Positions 52,701 to 63,645 of a DNA stretch of 64,000 bases are shown here, one piece after another (position 1 is the stretch's first letter; each line of letters starts with the position of its first letter). Made by a program: the position numbers and the translations under genes. The notes under the pieces are model-generated. The model saw only the letters and a program-made list of their open reading frames with translations. It was not told the origin of the DNA and did not search any database. Source of the DNA: Ilex aquifolium (lineage: Eukaryota; Streptophyta; Magnoliopsida; Aquifoliales; Aquifoliaceae); the NCBI GenBank assembly GCA_951799425.1, contig OX637391.1:54411069-54475068 (forward strand), in the 5' to 3' direction.

Positions 52701-55284
52701 CAACCTGACATAAGCGACAAAACATTCATGTGAAGAATAACATGGTTAGCGAGTTAATTATTGGATTGATTTCTCAAGTAAAATAGGGGCATTGATATGG
52801 TTTTTGTTTTTTTTTCATTTCCCCCCTTTGTGTGGATGTATTAGGGGTGTCAAACGTGTCGGGTTAAACGGTTACGTGTCGGGTTAAACGGGTGACGGGT
52901 GAAAAACATATAAACCCGTATACGACACGTTTAATAAACGGGTAAAAAAGTTTAACACGAACACGACTCGTTTAATAAACGGGTAACACGACACGACTCA
53001 TTTAACCCGTTTAATTTTAAAAAAATTATATCAACAAATTTTAATACTTCATTTTTTTCATTTTTTTTCAGTGCCAACTACACTTATCTGAAAAAAAATA
53101 AAAATTTGACCACATTCCACAAAATTAGTAGACTTAAAGGTTGAAGAAAGAGGTAAGAGGGGTGGCCTTTTATAGGCAACTCAGCCATTTCCTTCTCCCT
53201 GATCTACCGATGTGGGACAAAACACAAAAGCCTTTGTCTTTGAACTCAAGTGCTCTCCACAACTCATAAGTTTTGAATCCCACATCGGTAGATTTGCAAG
53301 GAAGGAGACCTCCTCCTTGCCTATAAAAAGTGAAGTCCATTATTGTCTTCATCATTCAATTTTTTTATTTATTTGTTTTTTCGAGTGTTCACTAATAAAA
53401 ATCTTTTAATTAAGATAGTGAATATTTGGATAGTTAATTTTAAAAAATTCTGATTATTTTTTTTAAAATAATTATGAATTTATAATTTATTATTATATAT
53501 TAATTTTATTTAAACGGGTTAAACGGGTTAAACGAGTTAAACACGTCTCACCCAAACACGACACGTTTATTAAACGTGTTAAACGGGTTGACTCGTTTAA
53601 CACGCGAACCCGTTAAGGTCTCACCCAAACCCGTTTAATTAGCGGTTAATCGTGTCGGTTAATCGTGTCGTGTTGGATTTTGACAGGCCTAGGATGTATC
53701 ACGTGTACACCTAGGAAGCACGGACACTTATTTTGGCTAGAGTGTTGGTGTCGGTGTCGGATACGTCTAGGACATGGACAAGGTTCGGACATGCTCGGAC
53801 ATTTGTCAAAACACTAAAATGAGTGTCCAATTTTTTTATTTTTGAATTTTTTTCATGACACGCTTTGGACACGTGACCATTATTATCAAAATCGTACGAT
53901 TCGTGATTCAATTCATACAATTTAATTCGATTTACTCTCCATTCGATTCGTATTTTACTATAAAATCGTTTTTGGCCGAAAATCACACCTGAATTGCAAG
54001 AATTGTACGATTTGAGTCAAATGGAAGGAATCGCATGATTCGTTTTATTATATTTTTTTACCCTATTTCTAGTAAAACGACGTTGTTTTACTAGAAGAGG
54101 CCCACCCCTAAATAAAACTTGCATCTTTCTTTATATCTCCTGTTCGCGTCTCAGCCTCTCAAACAACTGTTCAATATCACATAGAGATGTCTCCTTTACT
54201 CCAGGTATTCCTCTTCTTCTTTTTCTTCTTAAAAAATAACTACCATTTAAACGACGTCATCATGTCAATACCGTCAATTGATTATTTTTAAAAGATAATA
54301 ATGTTCAATATTTAATATCTTGTCTATTTTAAATATGTACATGTTATTTTTTATCATTGTTTGAATTTTGTGTCGAATCTCACAATTCCCGATTCGACAC
54401 AATTCCCAATTCTCAAATCTAGTATTTCAATTCTCGATACAAATTTCGATTTGATAACTATGCACAGGACCAACAAGTTTTTAGATTTCTTTTTAATTTT
54501 TTGAGTACGTTTTAGATAACCTTATAATTAGGAGTTGTTTTTGTACTTTTAAGAAGACACGAGTCAAAGTCATATATAAAAGAAGTTATAATCACTACAT
54601 TGAGCAAAAGACATGAATGTAACAATTTTGAATACGAATACAAATTTATATACAAATGGAATACACTTTTTATATGAAAGAAAAATATGAGAAAAAATAG
54701 AGTTACAAAATTGGGACTCTTTGAAATTTATGAAAATTAGTATTACGAAGTGGAATATTTTTTGAAATAGAAGTTGCAGTAGTCATTGATTGTTGGATCA
54801 TGGATATTAATGTTGAATGTGCATCGGTATATCTTATATTGTACTTTTCATGAAGTGGTATCATGATGTGAATTTTTAGAATTATTGAATTAAAAGATTA
54901 TTATGATAATATTTTTATTTTATCACATAATTATAGATATATATTTATATATATAAATACATATTATTTAACATATCGTCAATGCGTCAGTGTCCTACTT
55001 TTTTTGAAAAATTTCGTTAAGGATATGTGTATGTGTGTGTGTATATTCTTGGTGTGAGTGAGGAACTTGATAGAACTAAACGAACAAGAACTTTTATCAA
55101 TTAACATGAAACATTAAGAATAGATTCCATGATTAAGCTTGGCCATATTCTCATTAAACAAGCACAAGGAAAAGATCAAAGAGTTAGAAATAATTTGTAC
55201 CACTTGGACCTCCAAGTGTTTGACACCCCCGCCCGCCACCTCCAACGTTATTTGCAGGAAATATTTGCAAATTTGCTTCCGGAG
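49788..55284 (-). CDS. Yip1-family integral membrane protein (YIPF1/2-like), 5' exons not found
   Basis: Yip1-domain proteins are multi-span membrane proteins of the ER/Golgi that act with Rab GTPases in vesicle traffic. Five - strand exons can be joined in frame: 55,201-55,284 (ANLQIFPANN); 52,225-52,262; 52,097-52,197 (YFNVDTDIVLNRL, FFSKIDTNPDL); 50,518-50,791 (WISTTLLFMLASLGN, SYVNVAAGSIFGYALIVPM, LVRFWCMWEYSLFIFIL); 49,788-49,979 (IPVEFLRWTIIII, SYVEGNDLTLVL, KMWFFP, stop). At least four hydrophobic helices are visible. The hallmark DLYGP reads DLYGL here and the usual WGYSLF reads WEYSLF; these may be real variation or decay. The N-terminal exon(s) lie upstream of 55,284 and were not recognised. 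The large introns are filled with transposons. Confidence 0.8.
50919..51093. mobile_element. Fold-back MITE in a Yip1 intron
   Basis: The two halves are inverted copies: CCCAAATCTCCATCCCAAAT and GGAGACCATTAGATGAGTGG on the left pair with their complements at 51,005-51,080. The ends are GGGAAATACTATATATCCC against GAGCAATGCTATGTTTCCC. A near-perfect ~170-bp palindrome like this can fold into a long hairpin. The target duplication is not clear, so the superfamily is left open. Confidence 0.75.
51094..52096. other. Yip1 intron sequence
   Basis: AT-rich, no separate gene or element recognised between the fold-back MITE and the exon at 52,097. Confidence 0.5.
53168..53218 (-). promoter_or_regulatory. 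snRNA-type promoter module (USE + TATA), leftward
   Basis: On the - strand GTCCCACATCG (53,208-53,218) is followed after 33 bases by TATAAAA (53,168-53,174). The plant snRNA upstream sequence element is RTCCCACATCG, and a spacing of about four helical turns to TATA is known to favour RNA polymerase II. Confidence 0.75.
53277..53328 (+). promoter_or_regulatory. snRNA-type promoter module (USE + TATA), rightward
   Basis: ATCCCACATCG (53,277-53,287) is followed after 34 bases by TATAAAA (53,322-53,328). It is the mirror image of the leftward module, 58 bases away, so the pair would fire outward in both directions. Downstream sequence does not look like U1, U2, U4, U5 or U6. Confidence 0.75.
53700..55200. 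other. Yip1 intron filled with decayed, nested TE-like sequence
   Basis: The passage from GAAGCACGGACACTTATTTT (53,716) to CAGTGTCCTACTTTT (54,990) has weakly inverted ends like a hAT relative of 15,333-15,986. Inside it, ATTATCAAAATCG (53,882) and CGATTTGATAACTAT (54,449) form another inverted pair. No target duplications could be verified for either. Confidence 0.45.
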
Positions 55285-57303
55285 CTGCAGAGAATTTAAA
55301 GAGCAGGTGAAAAAAATGGTCCGATTCATATGCAAATAAAACCAAGAAAACACTTCACTGGATTTCTATTAAGAACTTTGTACTCCCGTGGTTTGTGGTA
55401 ATCTTTTCTTCACTGAGAACTGCCTGTTACAAACCAGAAGTTATAAAAAAAAATCCTTAACAATCAAATAGTACCAAAACTACTAATTAAGAAGCTGTGG
55501 CAAATATGCATGTTAACAATCAAATATGCATGTAGACAAATAAGCTGCTCTTGAAATTGATACGCAAGTGATTTATAATAGATTAGCACAGAGAACTGAA
55601 CTTAATGTAGCTTCAAACTCGTTAACATGCATTAGATACATAATTAATCCAGCCCATGTGAAGTTTATCAAATATATTTTTCGAAAACTATTTCCAAATG
55701 GTAGTCTATGACTGGTAATTAGAACGAACTCCAGGTATTTGAGTTGCTAGAAGACGTAATAACCCTATATAAAAACAAACCAACTTGTTACGCGGTTAAA
55801 GTAACACTTTAACAATATATTTATGAGGCACAGTCAATTGCAGGCTTTGGATTTCTAGGACCACAGTGAATCAAATGACTCACATTTAATTTTTGGAAGT
55901 TTAATCTATCAATTTCTTTCCCCACATTTTCTCAGAAGCCAAAATAGCAAATTAGCTTGATTTACTTCACTAAATCACAATGCCATCAAGCTAAATAGGT
56001 TGACTTTTTCGGAATTACTTCCACATACATGGGTTTCTAGGTCGGAAGATAGAGTTTCCTTGTTCTTGTTATAGTATAACTAGGAAGGTACGCTCCCCTT
56101 ATTTTGGGAAAGCTGGTAGTCACGTGTGAATTCTTTCAAGGCAAGAGGCAACCTGATTCGACAATGTTGTTTACTGTGATCCGGTCGAGGTGGTTTTCGT
56201 TTACTAGTGCATAGGTAGTCTAAGTTCCTATGACGGAGTCTTTCTGGCCCTGTGAACATCTTTTCTTAATGTATTAAAGAGGGCCTCTCTAACCGGTGAA
56301 CAGTGGTGGATGTCCACTAACAGCCATTCCTGGCTCGGCTCCAATAATGCAATTTCGGGAGGAGTAACACCCATGTCCAGCTAGGAACGACTGCGCAAAA
56401 TGAACTCATGCACCCCTTGCAATGACCCATGACGAATTTCGGGCAAATTCCTTCGTTTAGAGCCTAAAAAGCGCGTTTATGTCATTTTTGGTAATATTTT
56501 GTTGTTGAATAACTTCATTGTCTTAAATCAAAATTGATCGACGTCAGTTGTGCCTTAGTTCAGGTGATTAGTAGTTTTAAGCAGTATAATTAATTTGAAA
56601 TTTTTTTTAGCAAAATTTTTCTTAATAGCCTATTTACGTGATTAATGATAATTAGATCATGTTTGGTTATTTCCTAATTAGTTTTAGGGTTTTATTACTA
56701 TTTAAACTCTTGAGAGAGCTATCTCTTTTCTTTCCAATTCCTCTAGTATTCTTCGGAATCAAAAGAGATATTGAAATATTTATGACTGGTATTCTTTATG
56801 AATCAACAGATCTAGAGTATGAATTTAAACCCGTATTTATACGTAAATCAGCGGTTTATTTTCATTATCCCTTTTCATTCATTATACCATTGTTTTTACC
56901 CACTTCCGTGCATCAACCATACAAATAATCAATAATTAGGGCAAATTTATTATCAAACAACGCACACACACACACATATATATATATGTATATATATATA
57001 GAGGGTCATGCATTTATTTGGTCAACAAAAGCTTATGCTATCTCGGGGTAGATTGTGCCTTTGACAAAGCAACTTGGAGGCCAATTGGTCCCTCACAAAT
57101 CTGCACTTAATTGGCTACTGGTTGCATTGTCCCATGCAATTGTAATTTTTTTTTTTTTTTTGGGTGCAATTAGAAAAGTGTACCATTTTAGTTTCTACCA
57201 ATTGGTACTTTCCTCCATCACATTTGTTAAAGCATAAATTCATATGTTACACACTTCAGATTATTCACGAGATTAATTTTTACTTTCTTATTTATTTATC
57301 ACA
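55285..57303. other. Intergenic or Yip1 5' region, no exon recognised
   Basis: The missing first exon(s) of the Yip1 gene should lie here or further right, but I could not find them. 56,040-56,400 is GC-richer than its neighbours and may be an old transposon. A (CA)n(TA)n microsatellite lies at 56,963-57,000. Confidence 0.4.
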
Positions 57304-57311
57304 CCCTGGAC

Positions 57312-57648
57312 CATGGTTTAAGGTCGCGGTATCGGCCATCAACTCGGAGAGCTCTGAGACACATCGATCGCGGCGTCGCGGCGCGGTATCGGGCGATACA
57401 ATTTAGAAGAAAATGTTGAATATGACGAGAAATTCAGGATATATCGCGGCGTTGTTGAACCGTATCAGTCAATTCGGTGACGATATTTCGGCGACTCAGA
57501 ATTGATTCGGATATAACTCAGACGACTCGGCCGAGTTGTGCGAGACTCGGGGTTTATACGTATCGTGTAACGGTATCGTCTCCGACGGTGTCGAGACGGA
57601 TACGACTCGGCCAACTCGTATCGGTATCGGCCGATACTTTGAACCATG
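57312..57648. mobile_element. hAT-type MITE, CG-rich, 8-bp target duplication
   Basis: The ends CATGGTTTAAGGTCGCGGTA and (reverse complement of the right end) CATGGTTCAAAGTATCGGCC pair. CCCTGGAC flanks both sides perfectly (57,304-57,311 and 57,649-57,656). The interior is rich in TCGGCGACTCG-like words, unlike the AT-rich surroundings, and has many CG sites. Confidence 0.9.
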
Positions 57649-57679
57649 CCCTGGACCGCTCAGACATGTAACGTATAGC

Positions 57680-58166
57680 CAGGGATGAAACCAGGATTGC
57701 ATTGTGTAGGATCCAAACAAAAAAAGGGACGTGGTTATGAAATTTATTTAATAGGATCATTTGACGTGTTATTGTTAATGTCGGATATTTAGCTACAAAA
57801 AATCTCTCAAAAATAATTTTTTCCTAATACAATCATTAATATTAATTTGGATCATAAACTTTAAAAATTAATTTGAAATAATATCGTGGTCTACTTGTTT
57901 TCTCATTTATGACATTAAATAATGACTATGAATAAATTACCATCATAAATATTATTTTCCTATTACCATCATGAAGGTGAGTTGTGTGGTGGTTAGTGCA
58001 TTGCAAGTGATCTAAGTCATGTTTGTCACACAATTTGTGATGTATAAGATATTTGAAAACCTAAGATGAGGTATAGAAATTTTAAAAACCTTACGGGAGT
58101 ATAGGGTATTTTCAAAAATATGAGGGGGCCATGGCCCCTTTAGGTCTCCAAGTAGTTCCATCACTG
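57680..58166. mobile_element. hAT-type MITE (CAGGGATGAAACC ends)
   Basis: The left end CAGGGATGAAACC pairs with the reverse complement of the right end, CAGTGATGGAACT. Flanks CGTATAGC (57,672-57,679) and GGTATAGC (58,167-58,174) are an 8-bp duplication with one mismatch. It lies only 23 bp beyond the duplication of the preceding MITE. Confidence 0.75.
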
Positions 58167-58174
58167 GGTATAGC

Positions 58175-58589
58175 GCCTCGAGTCACACGAGCAAGCTATG
58201 TAATTAACCCAATGCAACATGGCATAACTCTGCCCTGACCAACATAAAATAACACATGTATTGCTAAAAGCTCAAACTAATTTACATTAAGAACAACTAA
58301 CTGAACCACTCAGTTATTGGTAATGTTGCATTTCACCACACGTGCATAGAGCTTATTACAAATTGCATGCTTTACAAACTCTCAAAAACTAAGAAACAAA
58401 CAAATCTAGCAACTCAAGTATACACAGTTTCCCTGTTCTTCAGGTGAATAGAGTATGGTGAGCATCAACAACTCCGTATGATAGCTCAATTCAAAAGTAT
58501 ACGAGTTTAAAAATAAATAGTTTATAATCACTGGATAATACATAAATCATCATTTGATACATACACACATATTTTGGAATTCTTTTTTC
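58175..58589. other. Intergenic DNA, nothing recognised
   Basis: Continues the host sequence into which the two MITEs inserted; no gene or RNA signal. Confidence 0.4.
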
Positions 58590-59118
58590 ATTTGGAATCA
58601 ATATTGTTATGCATTCTTATTGGACAGTTGCATTTATGCACTAGAATTTTCTTTATCATTATCCTTTGTCGTTCTCTATCGAAAGCAAGCTAGTATTGGT
58701 CTGTTAAGTATTGAACAACCTATATTATTATTACAACAACCTACGACGAAGCCCAAAACAGAAAAAAAAAAAAAAAAAAATACATTATCCGAAGAGGGAC
58801 ACAAAAGAGAAAATACAACTTCAATGAAGGATACAGAGATCAATCCCTACTTTCAACATCTTGTTACCGAATCGAGGGGGTTTGGCTTGTACCAAGCTCC
58901 TTGATATTTTGGGATGTAAATTAGTGGGATCCATTAATGAGGAATCATAAATTTAGTAATGGAAGATTAATGAACTGAAATGTACTAATGATTGATCCAA
59001 GTGACAGATTGCTGAAGAACACCGTAATTTATGGACCACAGCCCATGTGATTCAGACTACCATACATGTGATGTGCAATCCGGATGGGACCTACTAGTGC
59101 CCATGCTCCTCTGCTTTT
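58590..59118. repeat. Segmental duplicate holding the empty site of the Tat element and of the 15.3-kb MITE
   Basis: Contiguous here, but spread over 1,900-2,080, 4,790-5,147, 15,313-15,332 and 15,987-16,115 on the left. At 58,983 GAAATGTACTAATGAT shows a single GTACT, and at 59,000 AAGTGACAGATTGC lacks the MITE. This confirms both target duplications independently. Confidence 0.9.
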
Positions 59119-59320
59119 TTTCCAATGTTCGCACTCAATTTTGGTGGAGTTGGATCCCCCCTCGCATAATTTTATGACGGATACCACTTGCAACCAACGA
59201 TTAAAGTTAATGATGAATAATTAAACTTTAAAACAATAATAAAATTTAAAATTTAGAAGATATTAATCTCTTACATATGTGGTAATTAATTCAGCCTATT
59301 ATAGTTGGTCATCTCTTATT
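59119..59320. other. Intergenic DNA, nothing recognised
   Basis: No gene signal. If the 60,673-60,854 exon belongs to a gene, this may be its downstream flank before the hAT insertion. Confidence 0.4.
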
Positions 59321-59328
59321 CTCCTAAC

Positions 59329-60672
59329 TAGGGATGTCAGTGGACCGAAGCGGGGGCGGGGGTATAGTCTCCATCCCCGTACCCGCTTAAAAAACCTTCG
59401 TTCCTCCCCGGTCCACCCCCGTTAACGGGTATAATTTTCATCTCCATCCCCGTCCGTGGGTAAATTTCTAATCCCCATCCCCGTCCCTGTCCCCGTCCCC
59501 GGCCCCGCTTCCCCCGTACCCGCCCAAGCCCAAGCCCAAGCATAAGCCTAAGCCCAAGCCCAAGAGATTGAAGCTCATGTAGGTAACATTGAATCCATGG
59601 AAACACTGGGTGTGACTTACTTGAATCCATGTAGCAGCCGAAAACAGAGCAGACAACATCACTTTATTTTCCAATACAGAATATACCCTTCAATCTTGAA
59701 AAACTTGTTACATATATGAGGAATATTGGAAACACTGGGTTCTACGCATGATGAAGATATCAAAGAAAAAAAAAATGAGAAGAAGAATAAAATAGAAATG
59801 GGGGATTACGGATTTTCAATTCCGAAAGTACCTTAATGAAGAAGAGAAATGTGAAAATAATTTGTAGGTCGAAAAGCAGCAATCCCTCTTAAGATGCGTG
59901 TGACTTACACTTGTCCAAATCGAAGAATGGCTAAGAAAAGTAGATATAGGTGTTCGTCTTATGCCTCTGTAAGAAAACATAAAAAAGAAACTTCCATTTA
60001 ACATAAATACTAAAATACATCCTTCCACGCTAAAGAGATTGATAGATAACAAACAAGCCACTCTTCTTTTGCCATACTTTTTCGTAATTTAGGTTCCCAT
60101 TTGATTTCAACCATAACATAGTTGATAGATTTGATCATTTGATTTTCTTTTGGGTAAGGGCTTCAACTGCAATTTAATTTGGAGTAACTTACCCAGATGT
60201 GATATATGAGGCACTGCAGGCCACTTGACTCGGTAATTATCACCTACCTAGCTTCCCCATAGGAATGGGGGAAGTTCGCAGAAGCAATGCCCACCAAGAA
60301 CTCAAGCTCATCACCACTCGGTCCACTCCTCACAACCTCCACGATGTTAAGCCACATAAGCGAGAGAGAGAGAGAAAAAGATGACTTACCTCAGTGACCT
60401 GTGGCGTTGAGGCAGTCGACGCCTGGAGGGAGACGATGGAAACTGGGAGTCTGGGAGTATATATATATATATATATATATATTAACGGGTATAACGGGGA
60501 CGGGGCGGGGCGGGACGAGGTAAGAGTAAGTCCATCCCTGTCTTCATTCCCGCACGGGTTTATACGGGTATTCCCGTATACGTCCACCGTCCAATATGTA
60601 TAGTCCATTTCCGGTCCAAACGGGGCGAGTTTGGATGAATACCCATTTTTTCCCGGCCCACTGCCATCCCTA
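59329..60672. mobile_element. hAT-type element (TAGGGATGTCAGTGG ends), 1.34 kb
   Basis: The ends TAGGGATGTCAGTGG and (reverse complement of the right end) TAGGGATGGCAGTGGG pair. CTCCTAAC is perfectly duplicated (59,321-59,328 and 60,673-60,680). Both ends are rich in CGGGGACGGGG-type words. The interior holds a CCCAAG hexamer run (59,522-59,568) and ~0.9 kb of ordinary AT-rich sequence that looks acquired. A (TA)n microsatellite lies at 60,459-60,481. No transposase. Confidence 0.92.
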
Positions 60673-60854
60673 CTCCTAACCAAGAGACAACCTCAATTTC
60701 CAAAATCCTCGGCTCGGTATCACGAATAATGGCTTTTATCGCCAAAATATTAGTCCATTGTATTTCAATCTTGCTCTTCAATGCCCCTTCCAAAACTTCC
60801 CACACTAATTTCCTTTTGGCGTAGTAACATTTTGCAATCAAATCACCTTCATTC
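60673..60854 (-). pseudogene. Exon fragment of a plant protein family of unknown function, cut by a hAT element
   Basis: After a good acceptor (ATTTCCAG) the - strand reads NEGDLIAKCYYAKRKLVWEV and then LKSKIEIQW. I recall this pattern from plant proteins annotated as uncharacterised (EGDLVAKCYFAK...KLVWEVL...KIEIQW). The frame runs into the hAT element at 60,672 instead of continuing, so the copy is broken. Joined in frame to the exon-like piece at 61,748-61,874 it would read KAR-NEGDL, so the two may belong together. Confidence 0.55.
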
Positions 60855-61747
60855 CTGGAAATTCTCTGCTAAATTTTTTATTCATCAAGCATTTTTAAAA
60901 ACACAATCTATACTACTTTAAAACACTAAAACAATGTTATAGAATATTTGATATAGAAACTCCTAAATATAATATACTAATCTAAAACTATTCCACCACC
61001 ACATGAATTCAAGAAGTCCAAGAAGTCTTGTAACAAAACTAATTCTACTCATAATATAATAAGAACTCCTAAAACACTACAAGCCTACTACTAATAAACA
61101 ATTAAATATATAATGAGATTGGTTTAATCTCCAACACAGATTAAGCTCTTCATTCCATGAAGAGTACCTCTTTTTTGGGCGTTCATTATCACTTTGATGG
61201 GAACACCAATTCAATCAAACACAAAATAATTCCAGTTCCAAAAACTGAGATATCTACTATTAGTGATACCATTATGAATTCAATTCTTATTATACTATTG
61301 TGAACAAGTAATCCCATTAAAATGACACAGAAAAAAGATGAAAATATCGTTCACATAGAATGTTTAAATAAATAATGTATCCAAGCAAATCTACTTTCAA
61401 GTCCTTAGTAATACAAATACAGCTTCATTTGTTATCAACATGACCATTAAACAAAACTAAACTCTATAAAAGATTTATGCCCAACTTCACTCCAACCCCC
61501 TTTAGTGGCAAGGTAGTAACTTAGAACCCATGCACCCTTTTATACATAACACCAGCAAACACTAAATTGAGTTAATTAATCATATAGAATAGCAAAATCA
61601 TATTCATAGTTTGATGCAATACCAAACGAAAATCATAGAATATTGAACATAAGAATACAAGGTTATATATATTTCAACAGACTATGCCACAGAAGAAACT
61701 AATTATGACTTCAACAAACTTAAGGCTAAGCACATGGAGTGTAATAC
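60855..61747. other. Intron-like or intergenic AT-rich DNA
   Basis: No coding signal on either strand; possibly the intron between the exons at 60,673 and 61,748. Confidence 0.4.
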
Positions 61748-61874
61748 CTGGCCTTGACCTTATCATGCAGAAGGGATTTACATCCTGGGTAGATTTTATT
61801 TAAGATCGGTGCAACTTCTGATATGTAATGTGGATCGAGTATTGTGAACGGAAATTTGAATAATTCAAAGTGAC
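61748..61874 (-). CDS. Exon-like segment, unrecognised protein
   Basis: Acceptor ATTTTGCAG and donor CCAG-GTATTA bound one open frame of 127 bp (the other two frames stop). It reads FELFKFPFTILDPHYISEVA and NKIYPGCKSLLHDKVKAR, with balanced composition, so it looks like real protein. I do not recognise the family. Its phase does not fit the candidate exon at 62,345-62,448 but does fit 60,854. Confidence 0.4.
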
Positions 61875-62344
61875 CTGCAAAATGAAGATTAAAGGTGTGG
61901 CATATGTCAACTCACAATAAGAACAGGAACCATTAAACGGACGATACTTTGCAGTATCCCTACATATATAGCGAAGTAATTGTAAGGCACACATATGGGA
62001 ATATTTCATGCAACAGAAAAAACTTTTCAAAGATTTAACAAGCTAATTTATTAATTGCCTTCAGCTCTGTCACCATCAAAACCAAAATGCATTCAACTCG
62101 ATAGCTCTATAGTGGGGAAGTAAGAATTGATGTCTCAAAATATTGACATTAAAGTCATTCACTGAAATACAAAATGACAACTTTGGTAAGAATAGCTTTA
62201 GCCATCCAGAACTATAGTTTTTTTTTTGAACGGACAGAACTATAATTCAAACTACAAGAAGGGGGCTGGAGAAAAAGAAATAGAGAACAAAATTTTTCTT
62301 GCCAGATATTTATTATTGTTTGAAATCTAGCACGACATATTTAC

Positions 62345-62448
62345 CTATTGTGGTCTGTCATGGATGCAAGAACAACTTTGTTTCCCACGCTATGATTCCT
62401 CTCTACCTTTGCAAATAGAAAGGCACATCCAAGTCCCACAATAAACAT
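62345..62448 (-). CDS. Exon-like segment with a hydrophobic start, unrecognised
   Basis: The frame reads MFIVGLGCAFLFAKVERNHS and then KVVLASMTDHNR, and ends at a donor (AATAG-GTAAAT). The first ~14 residues could be a membrane segment. There is no family match. It could be an exon of the same - strand gene as 62,901-62,978. Confidence 0.3.
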
Positions 62449-62900
62449 GAACAAACAGAGAAAACATATAATCCTTCATATTATTTCTAATAACGTATGG
62501 ATGCACAAAATATCAATAATGATTGAATAAGCCATAAATATAACATAACATACAAAAGATGGACTATTAATGCAATGGAAATAAGATAAGCTAATTTGAA
62601 ATGCCTTCAAAAACAGAATGAAAATAATTTCATTTCATGGGAGTCTAACCAACCTCTGTAGAAGGTATGACCGATTCATAGTTTCTTAAGATGAATTGGG
62701 CTTTCTTCAAAGAGTGTAGTCAAGTTTACCTCAAATTCTGGGATCCACGAAAAGGTCTTTCAAATCTCTGAAATGGAAAAGAAATCTCACCCATGGCTTT
62801 CATGTCTTCCAATTCCCTATAATTCAAAGAACATCGGAATTTCAACCAAAGAGGCGTAGGCCCAAATGGAAAAGAAAATCATAGAAATGAGAAAGATTAC

Positions 62901-62978
62901 CTGTTGGATGCTACTTGCTGCCACTGTGAGATGGTGGGATCTGTTGCTATGACGTGAGACGACGAGAGAAATCGCCAT
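62901..62978 (-). CDS. Possible first coding exon of a - strand gene
   Basis: The ATG at 62,976-62,978 opens MAISLVVSRHSNRSHHLTVA and ends at a donor (CAACAG-GTAATC). The Ser/Arg-rich N-terminus without acidic residues would suit an organelle transit peptide. Short further exon candidates lie at about 62,795-62,820 and 62,725-62,760. No family was recognised. Confidence 0.4.
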
Positions 62979-63249
62979 AGATCTACTCTTATCCGATGTG
63001 GTTCCTGGTAGAAAGAGAAACGGAGATGAAATGACGATGATGGAGTAAATATTCGATGTGATCGCTGGAGATTAGAGAGTCAGTGAGTAGAAACAGAAGT
63101 GGAACGAAAGGGACATGGAGAGAGACAATAACGGGCTAGGAGTAATTACACGTGATGATTAGGTTTAGTGTGATATTAATTCTAGAGGATAAGGACGGCA
63201 TAGTTGTATAAGTAGAGGATAAAGATGGAAAAAAAAATTTAAAATATTC
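62979..63249. other. Probable 5' flank of the - strand gene
   Basis: No coding signal. It contains purine-rich passages (GAGAGAAATCGCC, GGAGAGAGACAA) that could be leader sequence. Confidence 0.35.
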
Positions 63250-63269
63250 TGATATTTTAAAGTAGTATA

Positions 63270-63640
63270 GATTACTATTACCACTGTCATCTCATCGCCG
63301 CTGCCACCATTCGTCATCGCCCACCACCACCACCCATTACCACCACCATCACGATCGCTCATCGCCTCCACCTCTGCGGCCACCACAAACCACCAGTGCC
63401 ACCCCTATCCCCAACCGGCACCACCCACCACTGCAACCCATTGCCACCATCGTCGCCAACCACCACCACCCAAAACCCACAACGACCACCGCCGTCACCA
63501 CCGTTGTCGCCATCCATGGCTACCCACCACCACCACCCAACACCTACCCACTATCGTTGTCCACCACCACCCATCCTGGTCACCACCATCACCACAAACC
63601 CCCATCTATCACCTCCACAATTGCAAACCCACCAGTTAAA
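63270..63640. repeat. CCACCR-rich low-complexity block
   Basis: Built of CCACCACCR-type words like the cores of the Helitron-like elements at 48.2 and 48.9 kb, but without the CTAG hairpin end. The open frames on both strands are by-products. Confidence 0.8.
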
Positions 63641-63645
63641 ACAGT

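Larger units (their letters stand above)
52842..53691. mobile_element. hAT-type element (TAGGGGTGTCAAA ends) in the large Yip1 intron
   Basis: Perfect 8-bp duplications GGATGTAT flank it (52,834-52,841 and 53,692-53,699). The left end is TAGGGGTGTCAAACGTGTCG and the right end reads TTTGACAGGCCTA. Subterminal repeats of GGGTTAAACG fill both ends. The centre (about 53,120-53,365) is an inverted repeat carrying two promoter-like modules, probably a separately acquired or nested unit. No transposase. Confidence 0.93.

Noticed and set aside
53330-53400. An snRNA gene downstream of the USE/TATA module
   Set aside because: The sequence after the TATA box does not resemble the conserved starts of U1, U2, U4, U5 or U6, and no 3' box was seen.
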